A stretch of 64,000 nt of DNA, taken from NCBI RefSeq assembly GCF_018446385.1, contig NC_056000.1, positions 35,501,511 to 35,565,510 on the forward strand. The letters run 5' to 3'. Source of the DNA: Zingiber officinale (taxonomy: Eukaryota > Streptophyta > Magnoliopsida > Zingiberales > Zingiberaceae). Below the pieces are notes generated by a model. It saw only the letters and a program-made list of their open reading frames with translations, did not search any database and was not told the DNA's origin. Each line of letters begins with the position of its first letter. Positions within the stretch are counted from its first letter, which is position 1. Shown here in pieces: positions 35,101 through 50,100 of the stretch. A program made the position numbers and the translations under genes.

Positions 35101-38100
35101 AATCCTCTTTTCTACTGAACTACTTTATTGGTTAAATTCATTAAACAAGTTAAAGTTCTTTACCTGTACAAGAGATGCTAACATATACTTTTTTTCAAGT
35201 ACTTAATTTCCATCGTTGGTAGTGAATTGTCTTGCAGGTCGTCCATGGTTCTAGAAGTTATTCTAGAAACAATAATGTCAACTAGCATGAATCTAGTTGA
35301 TGATTGTTCTCAGTCTCATTGCTTTTTAAAATTAATGATGCTTTGTGAAACTTCATTCCTGCGTTTAGAACAAATGGATATATTTTGGCATCTTTTTTAA
35401 TCTGAATGATGGATTTCATGTAATTTGACTGATTATATATGTTTTTCTTTTTCTTTTTTATGTCAGATTCACATCTGCATGTCTCGAGGGGATAGCTTTC
35501 CAAGTCTCCATGGCCAGCTTGATGTTAATGGACTGTCTTTTCATATCCTAGATTCTCCTTCTACCTTTTCAGTATGTCCAATATCCACAATTAATTTTAC
35601 TGGAAAATAACATTTTTTAAATCTTCGTGGATGTTAGTGGGGCTGGTCATAATAGCTGCCCTCCTTAAATTTCCAAACAATTTTGAGATAACCCTGTCTT
35701 AACCTAAACCCAAAAGCTGTCACTGTCCATGGAGATGGCCTGATAAACTTATAAACTTGGTGTTTAGAAGGGATATGTTATTGCTTGCAGGAATTGACAG
35801 GAACATTGTGTTTTCGTGGTCAAAGGATCTTTTTGCACAATGCAAGTGGCTGGTTCGGTGATGCCCCTCTTGAAGCTTCTGGTGATTTTGGAATAAATCC
35901 AGAGAATGGTGAATTTCATCTCATGTGTCAGGTAATATTTATGTTGGATACTGACTTGGAGATACATAGCAAATTTAAAACATAAAAGTATATAAATACA
36001 ACTAATAGATTGATACTTCCTCTGATGCAATTTTTTAGATTAACTTTTTGCAGTATTGGAGTTGTAGCTAATAGATATCATGTGGGAGCTTTGTGATTAC
36101 ATTGATACATTCTTCTGTAACAAAGTTTTTCTGTTTTTAGATGGACTACTCAACTGAAGACCATTTATGATTATGTTAGAAAATAATTCAAAATTTCTTT
36201 GCAGTTGACATCACATTGAATTTTTCTTGATGTTTTACTTATCACTTGTGCATATGCTGTATGTTTTACACACAAACAAGCCTTATGAGCTGTCAAATTA
36301 AGTTCTTGAAAGCTTAGACATTTGCTGAATCTCTCTTTTCATCATTCTGACGCTTCTGTTCTTCAGGTTCCGAGTGTTGAGGTGAATGCGCTTATGAAGA
36401 CATTGCGAATGAGACCATTGTTATTCCCGGTACACATTTCTGTTAAATTTGTATTTTAAGCATTTCTTTTTTCATATCATTTTAAAGTGCATTTGCTGGC
36501 ATTTTTACAAGCATACTTCTAAATCCTTTAATTAGATATTATGCTTCTTGTTTCTGTTAAGCTATTCCTCACAAACTTTTCTTTCCTACTTACCCTGTGC
36601 TTTTAGAAATGGCAGCATTCAGTTTTCTGTTAATTTTGGACTTTAAAAGGCTTTCTTGTATACTTCACAACTATATAATTCCGAGTGTATCAAGCCATGG
36701 TTTTTTTTTTATTTTTTTATTTTATTATTTTTTTATGTATATGCAAATTTTCTGAACGCTTCTTGTTCTCAATATTGAGTAAAATGCTCTCTGTAAATGA
36801 CCAAACTATTGGCGGCCAGGACAGGATTCTTTGTCCTACTATAAAGATTGCCTCTCATTTTTTAGTGAAATTTATCATCTATAAATGGTTCATTCCAAAC
36901 TCACTTTTTGATGTTCTCCTATTGTATATTGATCTTTTTGACCTATATGCTAAGCTATTAGCAATTTTCTATTTGGTTCATCATCATCTATTTTGCATTG
37001 TGCAACAATCTGTGCTACCATTGTAAACCTTTTCATCTTATTGTTGATTTGTACCGTATATTTAGGTTCTTAATCATTTCCTTTTATGGGATGGCTACTG
37101 AATAACTGCATACTGAGACAATATCTACTGCCCAGGAATTGAAATTATAATTTGCTTTTTCAATGATGTATGGTAGTATAGTTAGAGGTAAATGTGTTTT
37201 TTTACTTTACTACATCATGGTTGCTTTTGCAAATGCTTTGCGTCTCCATATTGTGACTATTGATGTACATCTTGGTTCCATGCCTTCACTTTAAAGGTAA
37301 CCTGTCGAACAACTTCTCATGCTATTTTCTGTGTATTCTTCGGAGAGCTATGCTAACTCATGCTAATTTAGGATGTAAAACTTTCAATTGTTAGTTACCC
37401 TTAACAATTATCCTGGGTTAATCTCGTTAACCAATGTAGGTGGCTGGATCTGTTACAGCTATATTCAATTGTCAAGGTCCATTGGATGCTCCTATTTTGG
37501 TTGGAAGTGGAATTATATCAAGGAAGTTTTCTAAGACAATATATGCATTTCCTCCATCTTCTGCCTCTGAAGCGGTAATTGAAAATAAAGAGGCTGGCGC
37601 TGTGGCAGCTTTTGATCGCATTCCATTTTCACATGCGTCAGCAAATTTTACTTTCAACCTTGATAATTATGTAAGTTGCATCTATGCATGTGCTTATATG
37701 GATATATCCACCTTAATGACCATACTGCATTGTATTTATTGACAATATATCATTCTGTGTATTACAGGTTGCTGACCTCTATGGCATCAGGGCATGCCTT
37801 TTAGATGATGGGGAAATTAGAGGAGCTGGAAGCGTATGGATTTGTCCAGAGGTATGCTGCTTTCTACAGAGAAGTGCCTTATTCTTGTGCATGGTGATCA
37901 AGTTGCACTTGTTCTTAGTTTTCTCAATTTTACATTTTCATGACAACATGCTGGATGGTAGTTTAGATGCATAGTTTTTTGATGTTGTTTATTTACATGA
38001 TGTAGGTTGCTATTAATTATAAACTTGGTAGGACTTATTGGAAAATTGGAAACAATCAACTAAATTTCAGATATACAACTATGACTATTCATGTGCAAGT

Positions 38101-41100
38101 CAGCTGTAGCTCTAATAGGCAATAAAGTGAGAAAACAAATTGAATTCAGAAGTTAAGTCGTGTATAAACATGCTAGCATTGGTGATATGGCGAGTCAATG
38201 AGTTTTCATGCAAAAAGCGACCAAGGTGATCCTATATGCCCACATCTGAAAAAATACCTATGGCATTGATACCGTGGGTTGTGTTCAACATGGGCATCAA
38301 TGAATTATAATTGACATATATGACTTTGACTTCCATTATCATGAGCACTAGCGTCTGTACCTAGAACTACTATTCATAACCCAGAACACTAGACAGGGAA
38401 GCACACATGAAGATTTGGAGTTCTATTATAAGTGATTTCCCTAATGTCTCATAAGCATAGCATATTTTGGCAGGGAGTAGATCTGAACTGGCTTATCCCT
38501 CTGTTAGTGCAGGGAGCACCAGATAATCGAATCCCCCCAGCCCTTTTCAATCCTACACCCTCATATCATGATAGTCATGAATTAGTTTTGATGTGTTGCT
38601 CTGTATCAAGTCTCAGCTAAGCTTTCAAGAAAGGAGATTAAGAGATGCAACACCAGGATACACCACATTTATCAGTTGGCTAGCATTCGGGATTGCATGT
38701 CTCAATCAGCCATCTCACGAGAAAGAAGAGTATCTCTAAAATAAATTATATTGTGGATTGAATGATACAAAAATGATAGTGTTACATTATTGCCAAAGGA
38801 ATGCAACTTGTGGGACAGTCAATAGACAAAAATTAAGGCTTGAATATCTCCACTAAAATAGCAAATCATCTACATAAAGATTGAGTTTTGGTTTAGGCTA
38901 GTTTACAAGTTATACAAATATGCATTATAATGAATTTTTGGTTGCATAGTGATAGAGCAAACATGGACATTTTTAAAAAGAAATATTGAAGAAAGTATTG
39001 TGAAAGTCCTCTCCGACCATCGCCATCCATCAACCACAAATGTGAATTTTTGTGATTCGCTGCCTCATCACATTTCAACTTAAGGTTTGCTTTAGGTTTA
39101 GAGTTTAACCATCAATTTCTTCTCCTTGTGACCTCTGTGATTGTTTTGACACAAGCGACACAATAATTAAACCTTGTGCCGACATATATTGTGTCTCGGT
39201 CTTCCATCGGAATGAAATGTATCGGATGTGTTGAGTGGCACACTTCGATACTTCAAACCTTCATCCTACTAATACATTAATGTATACCTTTTGATAATCA
39301 TTTTTTAGTACAAATGTTCTCCTAAAGTCAACAACTTTTTGTTATGTATGCTCTATAAAATTCTTTAGCCGACCCCACTTACTGGGATAAGACTTAGTTG
39401 TTGTTGTTGTATGCTCTATAAAATTCTTGATTTAGTGGAAATAAAAAAAATTAAGAACTAAAATCAATAAGTTGACTAACTTAAGACGCATTAGTAACTT
39501 ATATGGATATCTAGTAGACAAGCTAATAAATTGTAAATTAATTTTTTTCCCATCTCTGCTTCTCTTTTCATGCATGTTATATTTTTTTTATCCCATCCTC
39601 GCTCCATAATGTGGGGGCTACCATGGCCGGACCTGAGGGGAGGCCCCTCCCCCTCAGGCTCAACCATCTAGGGGGCCCTCCCAACAAATATTATAAATTA
39701 GTTATAGGTCCAAAAAGTTAATTTTAATTTTTTAACTCTAGGTAATCTAATTATCCAAGCATATAGAGGGCCTAAATTTTTTTTAAGCCCTTTTAAAATC
39801 ACAAGCTATAAAACAAAATAGTTAAAAAAATTTACAACTCATACACGTCGTGATGTGGTGAGGACTATGCGGTGATGCTTATTTGTAGTGAATTGATAAT
39901 ATAAACTGCTTCCTTTGACAATTTATGTCTTCTTCATTTGATCAAGAGTTGAGATTTGAGAGGGTTTTTTTTTTTTAAATTGTTATACTCCATCTGATTG
40001 ACTATCTACTTTCTTTCAATTTTAGTAGATATGCTTTCTTTCTTATGTAATGTGTTCAATCTTGGTAAGTGGTATGGGGTCTGGACTTCTTAATCTACTC
40101 AACTTGGCTAATGATGGGCCATGTGCATTTTATTTTTGATATTTTTTTGTTGTTTAATTAATTAATTTAGCACTGTATATTAGTTTTTCCTCTCGGTACG
40201 AATTTGTAAATTGTGTGAAATCGAGACTACTATGTTGTTGTTTAATTGACTTAAGAATGTGAGAGGCTAAGGGGAGATTCTATAAAGTCGGGTAATCAAG
40301 TTCAAAAAAAAATCATAGAAAAAAATTAATCACAAATTTTAATTATATTCCATCAGTATGATGCATTCTAATTTCTTTAATTGCTCTTTCTTGTGTAAGT
40401 ATACGCAGCATTCATTCATATATTTGTGTTCATATTTCTCAAGTTGGATTTAAAATATTTGAATTAATTGTTTACAGAAAATTCAATAATTTATGGCTCC
40501 TAAACATTTGTCTAGCTTTCAAAAGAGGAAAATAAAACAAAGAGAAGAAGCCTTAATTCAAAGCCTGGGTAGATGATATTGTTTGAGGGGGCCCATTTTT
40601 CCAAATTTGCCTTATGCCTTAAAAAAGTGAGGTATGACCTTGAGGGCTACCTCAATGAGAGTGGGTTGCCACATATCGTTATCAAAATATGCCAAATTGT
40701 ACCCCTAGTCTCAATTGCTAATACTCCAGCATGAAAGCCTTGTTGCTAGGATGGTAAATGTAATCTGAATATCCAGTGCACAATCATGCTTTGGTAATGG
40801 GCCTAATCCTACATTGATTGTATGATGCTCGTCATTGCACTCCCACTACAGATACTCCTCTCACCAAAGAGGAATGGGTAATGAATGACTTGTCACTCAA
40901 GCTTTTTTCTTATGCTCAAGATAGAGGCTAACTTAGGGATCGGCGTCAAATGTCAAGTCCATTTCTAGTGTCTTGTTTTCTCTTATGGTGGGCATTGATC
41001 AGGGCATGCACAATCAGGATCATTTTTTTTTTTTTGTAGATTATGTGATCCATGTGATTTCAGTTGGGCACTTAAACTCATCCTGAAATAATATTTTAAG

Positions 41101-44100
41101 TCTTGAAAGAAAATATAAAAGACAATTTCAAGTTGACCTAAACAATATAAAAGACAGCTGCAAGTTGACTCAAAACAAAAGAAGTGAAATTTATAACATT
41201 TAAATTTGAATGGTAGAAGATTATTTAAATTATTTATGCATACAAAAAAATATAGATAATACAGTCTGGTGCTAGCCTATATGCACACCTTAATTCATGG
41301 GGACTAGTTGCTGTTTCTTCGCAGTGGATTTCTAATTGAAGTGTTGAGTAGCTAGAAGTTTTTATAAGAAAAGAATATGTCTGGTCACACCTTGATCATA
41401 TAATGCTTGAGACGCACTTATTCTTTAGCTTGGTATAATTTTACATTATCAATCCTTTAGCTTTTTGTGGATGAACTAAATTCAACATCTATCCTTTAAA
41501 TTATCTATATCTGCCCTGTATAAGGTCTAAATACTGGAGTACATCACTGTTATGCCTTCCCTTTTTATATTTGGCAGGGGGAAGTTGACGATACAGCAAT
41601 GGATATAAATTTTTCTGGGAACTTTTTACTTGATAAAGTTCTTCACCGATATCTACCTAAAGATTTGCATTTGATGCCGCTCAAAATTGGAGAGCTTAAT
41701 GGAGAGACCAGATTATCTGGGTCTTTGTTGAGACCGTAAGTTACATGTTAACTTTATGTATGAAAGTTAAATTTGCTGATTTCTAATTCCAAGCAGTAGG
41801 TCATACATTAAACAAACAACTTGGTTTCACCCTTTAGCAGCAGTTCTTGAGTTATCTTGTGCTAGTCTGATTGAATTTTTTCTCTCTCAATATGTATATA
41901 TTTCTTTTGTAGGAGATTTGATATCAAGTGGGTTGCACCAAAAGCAGAAGACTCATTTGGTGATGCACGAGGGGACATCATTATAACTCATGATAACATC
42001 ATAGTCACTTCATCATCAGTTGCCTTTGATTTGTATGCTAAGGTTCAAACATCATATCGTGATGACTATTTGCAAGATAGAGAAACTATGGATCATAAGA
42101 GAATGCCACTAATTGCTGGGGGAGTCGACTTAAACTTGCGTTTACGGGACTTTGAGCTGGCCAGTTTTATTTCTTCCAATACTTTTGATTCACCTAGGTC
42201 TCTGCACTTGAAAACAACTGGAAAGGTCAAATTTCAAGGAAGAGTTGTCAAAACCATAGAAACCATGGTTGAAAATGCACTTGGAAGCAAGGGCAATAGT
42301 TCTGGGGTACACAAGGTTGACAGTGATGTAGAAACACTTGTTGGAGATGTCTCTTTATCTGGGATTACTGTCAACCAACTTATGCTAGCTCCCCAACTGA
42401 CCGGTTCCCTCTCAATTTCACGTGATGTTGTCAAGGTAAGATGGGCAAAGATAACAACATTAATTAATATAATTGTCTCTTCTGTTTTTTTATCTGCACT
42501 TTTATGCTTTATTTGTAAATATATAACAGCATTGACCAGTGTTCAGGGGTATGCCATTTAAAATGTCTGTAGCTTTTAAATAGGATAAAGATTAACCAAG
42601 GCCTATCCCCAAAGTTTGAAGGTTCTTGGCTGCAATATAATTTGGGTATTTATGAATTTTAGATAATTGTCATATGATTTATGTCTTGAGTCCTGTGTTA
42701 TTTGAATTGGTTCGAGTTTTAGGCTAAAGCCCCAGTTGCCCAAATTTGAAAAAAAAAAAAGAAAAAACCCTTGCCTAGAAACCAAAATAGTTGGAACAAA
42801 GCACTTTGTTGATAGCCCTATATGACGACCTCTTCATTGTTTGCTGGGTTTCCACAAGTAGTAGCGGTGGCAATCATGTCGAGTTGCTTGAGAACTAATT
42901 TGAGTTGTGCCTCGCTTGACCCACTAGGGGATGAGTTGTGCCATGCCGACATAGCCTTGTCCATGTGTTGGACTGAGCAGGGGTATCTCGATCCGCAAGT
43001 GAGGCCAAGCATGACACAAACCAAGGCTAGGTACAGCCCATGAGGTGAGCCTCACAAAAAAAATTTATATAATTTTTTAAAATAGTAAGTATTATTTAAA
43101 AAAAAAACAGAAAAAACAGTTTTAAAAATTATTTCTCTTTTTTTTTAAAAAATGTTTTTGGATTTTTTTCATATTCCTTTTCCTTTTCTCCTTTTCTGAT
43201 TTATTTATTATTTTATTTTTTAAAAATAAACACCCAGCAGGCCCTGATCTAGGTCAGGCACAATTTTGTGCAGTCTTGAACATGCAAACATGGCTCATGA
43301 CTGCCCATACCATGCCTAGCCCAACACAAGAAGGAAATGTGCCGAGCTTGGGCCATGCCTAGCCCAGTAGGCCCATTTTGACACTGCTACATGTTACCCA
43401 CAAGAGCTTACAATTACTATTGAATTTGAGTCAAATATATAGTTATTTGAGTAATATTACCTTGATATATATATATATATATATATTTGCTTAATCTGAT
43501 TAATGATCATATACTGTTTGATTTGTGGATTATCAGTTGAGTGCTGCTGGGAGGCCTGATGAGAATTTGTTAGCAGAAGTGATTGGACCATTTTGGTTTA
43601 GCAAAGAAGAGATGGTGAAAAATAGAAGATCATTATTTTTCTCTCTTCAGAAGGGGCAAATAAGAGCTAATATCTTTTATCAACCACATATTTCAGCTAA
43701 TCTAGAGGTGCTGCCAATTTTTTTCCCTTTTCATTTTGCAATTTTGGAAATACCTTTTATTGGTTTTCCATGTCATTTCATTTAGCAACCCAAGTGGACT
43801 TTTCTCTCATTTTGTAGGTGCGGAATTTACCCCTAGATGAATTGGAACTAGCATCACTTCGAGGAACAGTTCAAAAGGTATGACTTTGTTATATGTGAAA
43901 TTTTATGATCCAGTGTGTGTAATTGTTATCAAATAACACAAATAATTCAGGTTTTGGATCAGCAGAAGCATGGTTTTCAAACTGCATAGACTTTTTTTGG
44001 TAAATTTTGGCTGATAAGATACATGTAGCAGTTTCTGAATATATTTGTACTTACATGGCTTGTTATTTTTGTAAACTATTTGAACTCTCTCCCTATATCT

Positions 44101-47100
44101 ATATAGTGAAAAGGTAAGTGAATGCTGTGCCAACCTGATACAGCACCAGGCCATTAGAACTATGGTCCAAAAATCTCAGACTCAACTTATTGCACGACTT
44201 ATTTCTGTAGGACCGGAGTGGACTCCCTCTCCTACAGAAGAAATGCTAATTCCCTTGTCCACCGACAAGATTGCCTATTTTAGATTGGGAAATATTAGTT
44301 TAATACATGTTGGATTGTATACTTGTGAGCTCACATGCATATGTTTTCAACATTTTATCTCATTTTTAGTAATCTCTCTCCTATCTTTGTTGTAAGGTTT
44401 CTGGTTCATAGATTTAAGTTTTAACAAAACCAAAATTTGAACCTACATGCAAACTAAGTTAGATTTGTAAATTAAAGACATTCTGTCCAATAAAAAATAA
44501 TATCAACCTTGGATTCTTTCATGCAATTCTCCCATGATTGCTCAATACTTTTTTTTGGAAATTTTGTGATGCAGGCAGAACTCCAACTTAATTTTCAGAA
44601 GAGAAGGGGCCATGGATTATTGTCAGTTCTTCGACCTAAATTTAGTGGTGTACTTGGTCAAGCATTTGATGTGGCTGCTCGATGGACTGGTGATGTTGTC
44701 AGTAATATTTTCATATTAAATTTGCTACAATGGCACTTGATATAACTATCTACTAGTAAAGAGTATGTATGTTTATAGCATAAATGAATAGAAAGAAAGA
44801 AGAGGAAAACAATTAGGATGGGTGATTATGACTGATACATGTGTGAAAGGCCAAATTGCTAAGGGCTTACCAGCCAAACTGCTACCACTTTTATTAGATC
44901 TTAGAATAGAAATACATCCTAGTTAGTAATCATGCTGTTGGTCTCATGACATTTATATATTTGAGTTTGTGCTCTGTTTAATACTATCTTCTATAGTACT
45001 TTAAGGCTGTAGGTCTTAATGGCCAATGAAACCCCAATGTGCAGAGTAGCATGTTTCAAACACTATCATAAGTATGTGATTCTGATTATTTACTACTGAA
45101 CCATTAGAATTTCTCCATGGTGATAAGGGAATGAAATGAAGAAAATATATATACCATGGTTTGTGTTAATTTTGCAGTTGTTTTAGATAACTACTTTTGA
45201 GATCTATTATGCATATTGACTGTTTTTTCTATTGAGTCCATGTTCCAGTGAGTTCAATGTATTTTATACCAAGTTGTTCCTTCATATTTTTCTATACCTT
45301 TTTGAATTGTAATTCTCAGATTACTGTTGAGAAGACTGTTCTTGAGCAAGCTAGTAGCAGATACGAACTACAAGGTGAGTATGTGTTACCTGGAACACGT
45401 GATAGGTATACTGGTAGCAGAGGGAAGGATGGCATCCTCAAAAAGGCAATGGCTGGTCATCTTGGTAGCGTGATTTCTTCAATGGGAAGATGGCGAATAA
45501 GATTAGAAGTTCCTTATGCTGAAGTTGCTGAGATGCTTCCCTTGGCAAGGCTCCTTTCTCGAAGTACTGATCCTGCTGTCCAGTCAAGATCGAAGGTAAT
45601 ATTCTGCTGTGACTAGGTTGTCAGGGTGTACTTTTTCCTAAAATTGCATGACCTTTCCTTCAAATAAACATATCACAAAGTGAAAATGGTTGTATTCGTT
45701 ACATATTGCAAGTGGGAATCCAAAGTGCATTATTAAATATTTCAATTCTGTTTGGGTGGGTTATTTTTGACATCTAAATACTTGTTCTTTATCACATTTT
45801 ACTTTGTTCATTTTAATTTTATGGTCTAACATGAACTAGAAACAAGTTTCCATGTGTAGATGCTATGTCTAAGGTTATCATGATTCTTTTGGTTTTTGCT
45901 TGAATGGAATATATTTTTGAAATGAAATTATTAGATCCAAAACTATTTTTTTCACAAGCAGAAGCATACCGTGCTAATTCAGCTTTGTTTTTTTGTTTGT
46001 ATAAGGAATGAAGCTTGTGCATCCACAATCATTGAAATACTTATATAAATTTTATTGATTAGTAATATTTTTAACTAAGACAAACTTGGTTCGAAGTCAC
46101 GCTTTGTGCTGCTGTCTCAATGCCTGGCTCGAATTTGATGCCATCAGTTCTGGCAAGCATACCTGTTGGTGCAAGTTGGTGTTGGTCAGTGTCGACCAAG
46201 TGGAGAGGGAAGAAGGGGAGAGTAGGAGGAAGAGATAGGGAGAAATAGTAAGTGGTGGAAGAAGAGTGGGACTATAGAGGAAGAGGCACAGGGAGGAGGA
46301 ATAAAGTGGAGAAGAAAAAAGAAAAGGATGGAAAAGAGGTGGCACACAGCATCACACCTTCAACATCAACTATGAAAGGAAGACGAAGGAGGAGAGTAGG
46401 GAGAATATGAAGAGGAGGAAGAAACAATGGGAGGAGAAAAGTGGAGGAGAAAGAAGTAGAGGTGGCTGCACAGCATCAACCTTATACTGCCACTTACCTT
46501 AACTGTCTCCTCCCTCATTCTCTGATGTTCAGCTTTGCCGAAAAGAGAAAAAAAATCTTTGACATTGTGGAACATTGCACAAGTGTTCTATGTAGTTCTG
46601 AAATGCATACCACATGTACACAAAAAATAAAAATAAAAATTGAATGCTTTTCTGCTCTGGAGTTCTGAAGTCTATTTGCCTCTAGATTCGTATATTATGT
46701 CCTCATGATCAGTCGGTGTTTATCCTAACATATGAATGTGTATATCCATGCAAATATTTGTGTTTGTTGCAGGACTTTTTTATGCAGAGCTTGCAATCTG
46801 TGGGATTTTATGCTGAAAACCTTCGTGACCATCTGAAGGTATTATCTGAATCTGCAATTTAACAGAAAATAAATATTTTTTACATTGAAATATTGTTCCA
46901 TTCATGTATTCATTGGTCATATTAGTGCTTCCATCAATTAAATGCGTTTTTTTATTGCAAATCTCCTTGTACTAGCAGAATTATCCTTGGCATGTTGACC
47001 ACTCAATTTTTAATCCTACTTTGCCATTGTTTTTAATGGCATCTTAAGTTGTCAAACAAGATTTTTATGTTAAGCCATTCTGCCAAAAACTGGCTCATCC

Positions 47101-50100
47101 TTCCTGTATTGTCTTTGACTTATTATATGCTCCTTTTTCTGAATTAGGTTGCTCAGCAGCGATTATATGTCATTCTTCTACTGATATTGCTGTTACTTGG
47201 CGTGTTTTGTATTAAACTGGAAGATCATGAAACATTTGTTATGCAGGCAATACAAAATTTTTACAATAGGTCTGATGAGGATGCTTTTGAAGACATTACT
47301 CTTCCTGGTTTAGCTGAATTTAAAGGTCGCTGGAATGGCTCTCTTGATGCTAGCGGAGGTGGCAATGGAGACACCATGGTAAGCATTCATTCAGCCTATT
47401 TTTGAGAAATGTAAAAGATTGTATCAATTCTCAGGTATTGCTAAAAGAACAGTGAAGAAAAGCACAAAAGAATGACTTTTTGCTGAAAATAGATGTTACC
47501 CAAAGAGCTAGGCATTGAGATTGTGCTTACATATAAACATATAAATTAGTTCGTTTCCTAATAACTCAAGTTTGGGTTAAGTGGTTTGTCAATCAACTTG
47601 AACATGCTATCAAAGCAAGAGGTCGGGGACTCAAATGCAACCTATGTTAAAAATTTATCTAATCAATTTAGTTTTTGGGAGGTCTGGGTCCATCAAGTCA
47701 AGTACTCCAACCTTGTTTGAAGGGAGTGTTAACAATATAAATATATAAACTAATTCATTCGATAATATCTCAAGCTGTTGGAATATGTGATTAGCCAATT
47801 TAATATGTTCTAATTATTGATTTTTTTTTTGTGCCTTAGCATTTATTGTTCATGCTTTTTCCTAGCAAGGATAAGAGACTGATCTGTTATTTGCCTTCCA
47901 ATAGATCACTGCATTACCTTAGAGTTTTCTGTTTGAGCATTAACCTTTGAGAAATTTAATTCACTGGAAACTTTTATCATAGTACCTCTAGTGCTCAAAG
48001 GAAACACTATTTACTTTTCATATGTGCCCTGCAGGCAGATTTTGATTTCCATGGGGAGGATTGGGAGTGGGGAAACTATAAGACTCAGCGCATTTTGGCA
48101 GTTGGTGCATATAGCAATCTTGATGGTCTGCGACTAGATAAATTATTTATCCAGAAAGACAATGCAACCCTCCATGCTGATGGAACTCTACTTGGACCAG
48201 TGACAAATCTTCATTTTGCAGTGCTAAATTTTCCCGTTGGCCTGGTGCCAATGGTTGTACAGATTATTGAATCTTCTACCTTCAGTTCAATACAGTCTCT
48301 CCGCCAATGGTTGACGCCAATAAAGGGTATCTTACACATGGAAGGAGATCTTAAAGGAAGTCTGGCAAAACCTGAGTGTGATGTTAAAATACGACTTTTT
48401 GATGGCACTATAGGAGGCATTGATCTTGGAAAGGCTGAACTTGTTGCTTCATTAACATCAACTAGTCGGTTTGTATTTAATGCCAACTTTGAACCTGCCA
48501 TTCAGAGTGGTCATGTACATATTCAAGGAAGTGTTCCTGTGACTTATGTTTTAAGTGACTCAGAAGAAGATAATGAGAAAGAAAGGTTGATTACAGGGGG
48601 AGCAATAAAAATTCCTGTTTGGGTTAAGGAATCTGCAAAAGGGTCTTCTGATGACATTACTGAAAAGAAAGTGATAAAAGATAAGACTGATGAAGGATGG
48701 GATTTTCAGTTAGCTGAAAGTTTAAAAGGTTTGAATTGGAACATGTTAGATGCAAGTGAAGTCCGTATAAATGCAGATATAAAAGATGGGGGTATGACGT
48801 TAATTACAGCCTTGTCTTCTTATGCCAACTGGCTTCAGGGCTATGCTGATATTATGCTTCAGGTGGGTATAAAAATGAAATGCATTTTCTCATTTATGCC
48901 ATTTCACATTTAGCCTCATTTTTCTAGAAATTCTTTAGCAGAGTTAGATGTAAACCATTATGATCATCGTTGCCAAAGTATATTCACTACCCAGACATTT
49001 GATTGTGACACTCCTAGTTACATAATTGAAACTTCCTAAGCTACAGCATTTGCCTGATTATTTGTTGCCTTTTTTTGTCTACACATTCTCTGACATTTTT
49101 TCTTTAACTTTATTGGTTTTGAGGTTAGTCTGAAGCATCTTAAAAACAATTTGTTTGTCATAGGTCAAGGGAACTGTTGAACAGCCAATTATAGATGGTT
49201 CTGCATCCTTTCACCGTGCTACTGTTTCTTCTCCAGTATTGAAGAAGCCTCTTTCAAATCTTGGAGGCACACTTGACATTATATCAAATAGATTGTTCAT
49301 CAGTTCAATTGAAAGCAGAGTCAGCAGGAAGGGGAAGCTATTGCTCAAAGGAAATTTGCCTCTCAAAAATAATGAATCGTCTAGCAAAGATAAAATTGAC
49401 TTAAAATGTGAAGTTCTAGAAGTGCGAGCTAAAAATATTTTCAGGTTAACTCCTTTCCCTAATAGATTACAATTTCTGTGCCATTTGTAGTAGGTGACTT
49501 GTAAATTGTGTCTATACATATGCTTACTGCTTATTTCTAGGGAGGGCATCATGACTAGTACTACTAACAGTGAGTTCTGACTGTTTGAGGCTGGCTGCTT
49601 GGATTTTATCCCATTCTGGGACAAAATTTGAAACAAAAAAATTATGCTTGTGGCTGTGGCAGCACACACTTAGGATAATTCCAAGAAATTCCAACAAAAT
49701 TTAGCTGCTTTTATTTACAGATAATGTATGCAATGGTTATGGATGGTAAGGATACACTCCACTGACATATTTGGCTGACTTTAAACAATGAAGGATGTGT
49801 GTATATCCTGATCATGAATGAACACAGGTTAATGTTGGAAATATTAGCACAATATTTATTCATCATAGAAACTTGTCAATGCTATATCCAAGGCATGTGC
49901 AGATAAAATGAGGCATTGTATAAGGATTTCATGTATTTATTTAGTCTTACAGGATGTACAGCATGAATACCTTTGATACTTTAGTTGTAGAGTCACTTAA
50001 AGGAAGTAAGAAAGGGCAATGTACCTTTCATTATAAACTCAAAAGACCCATTTTTTACATAAGCCTTTACAATTGACATATTGTTGAGTATAAACTGCTT

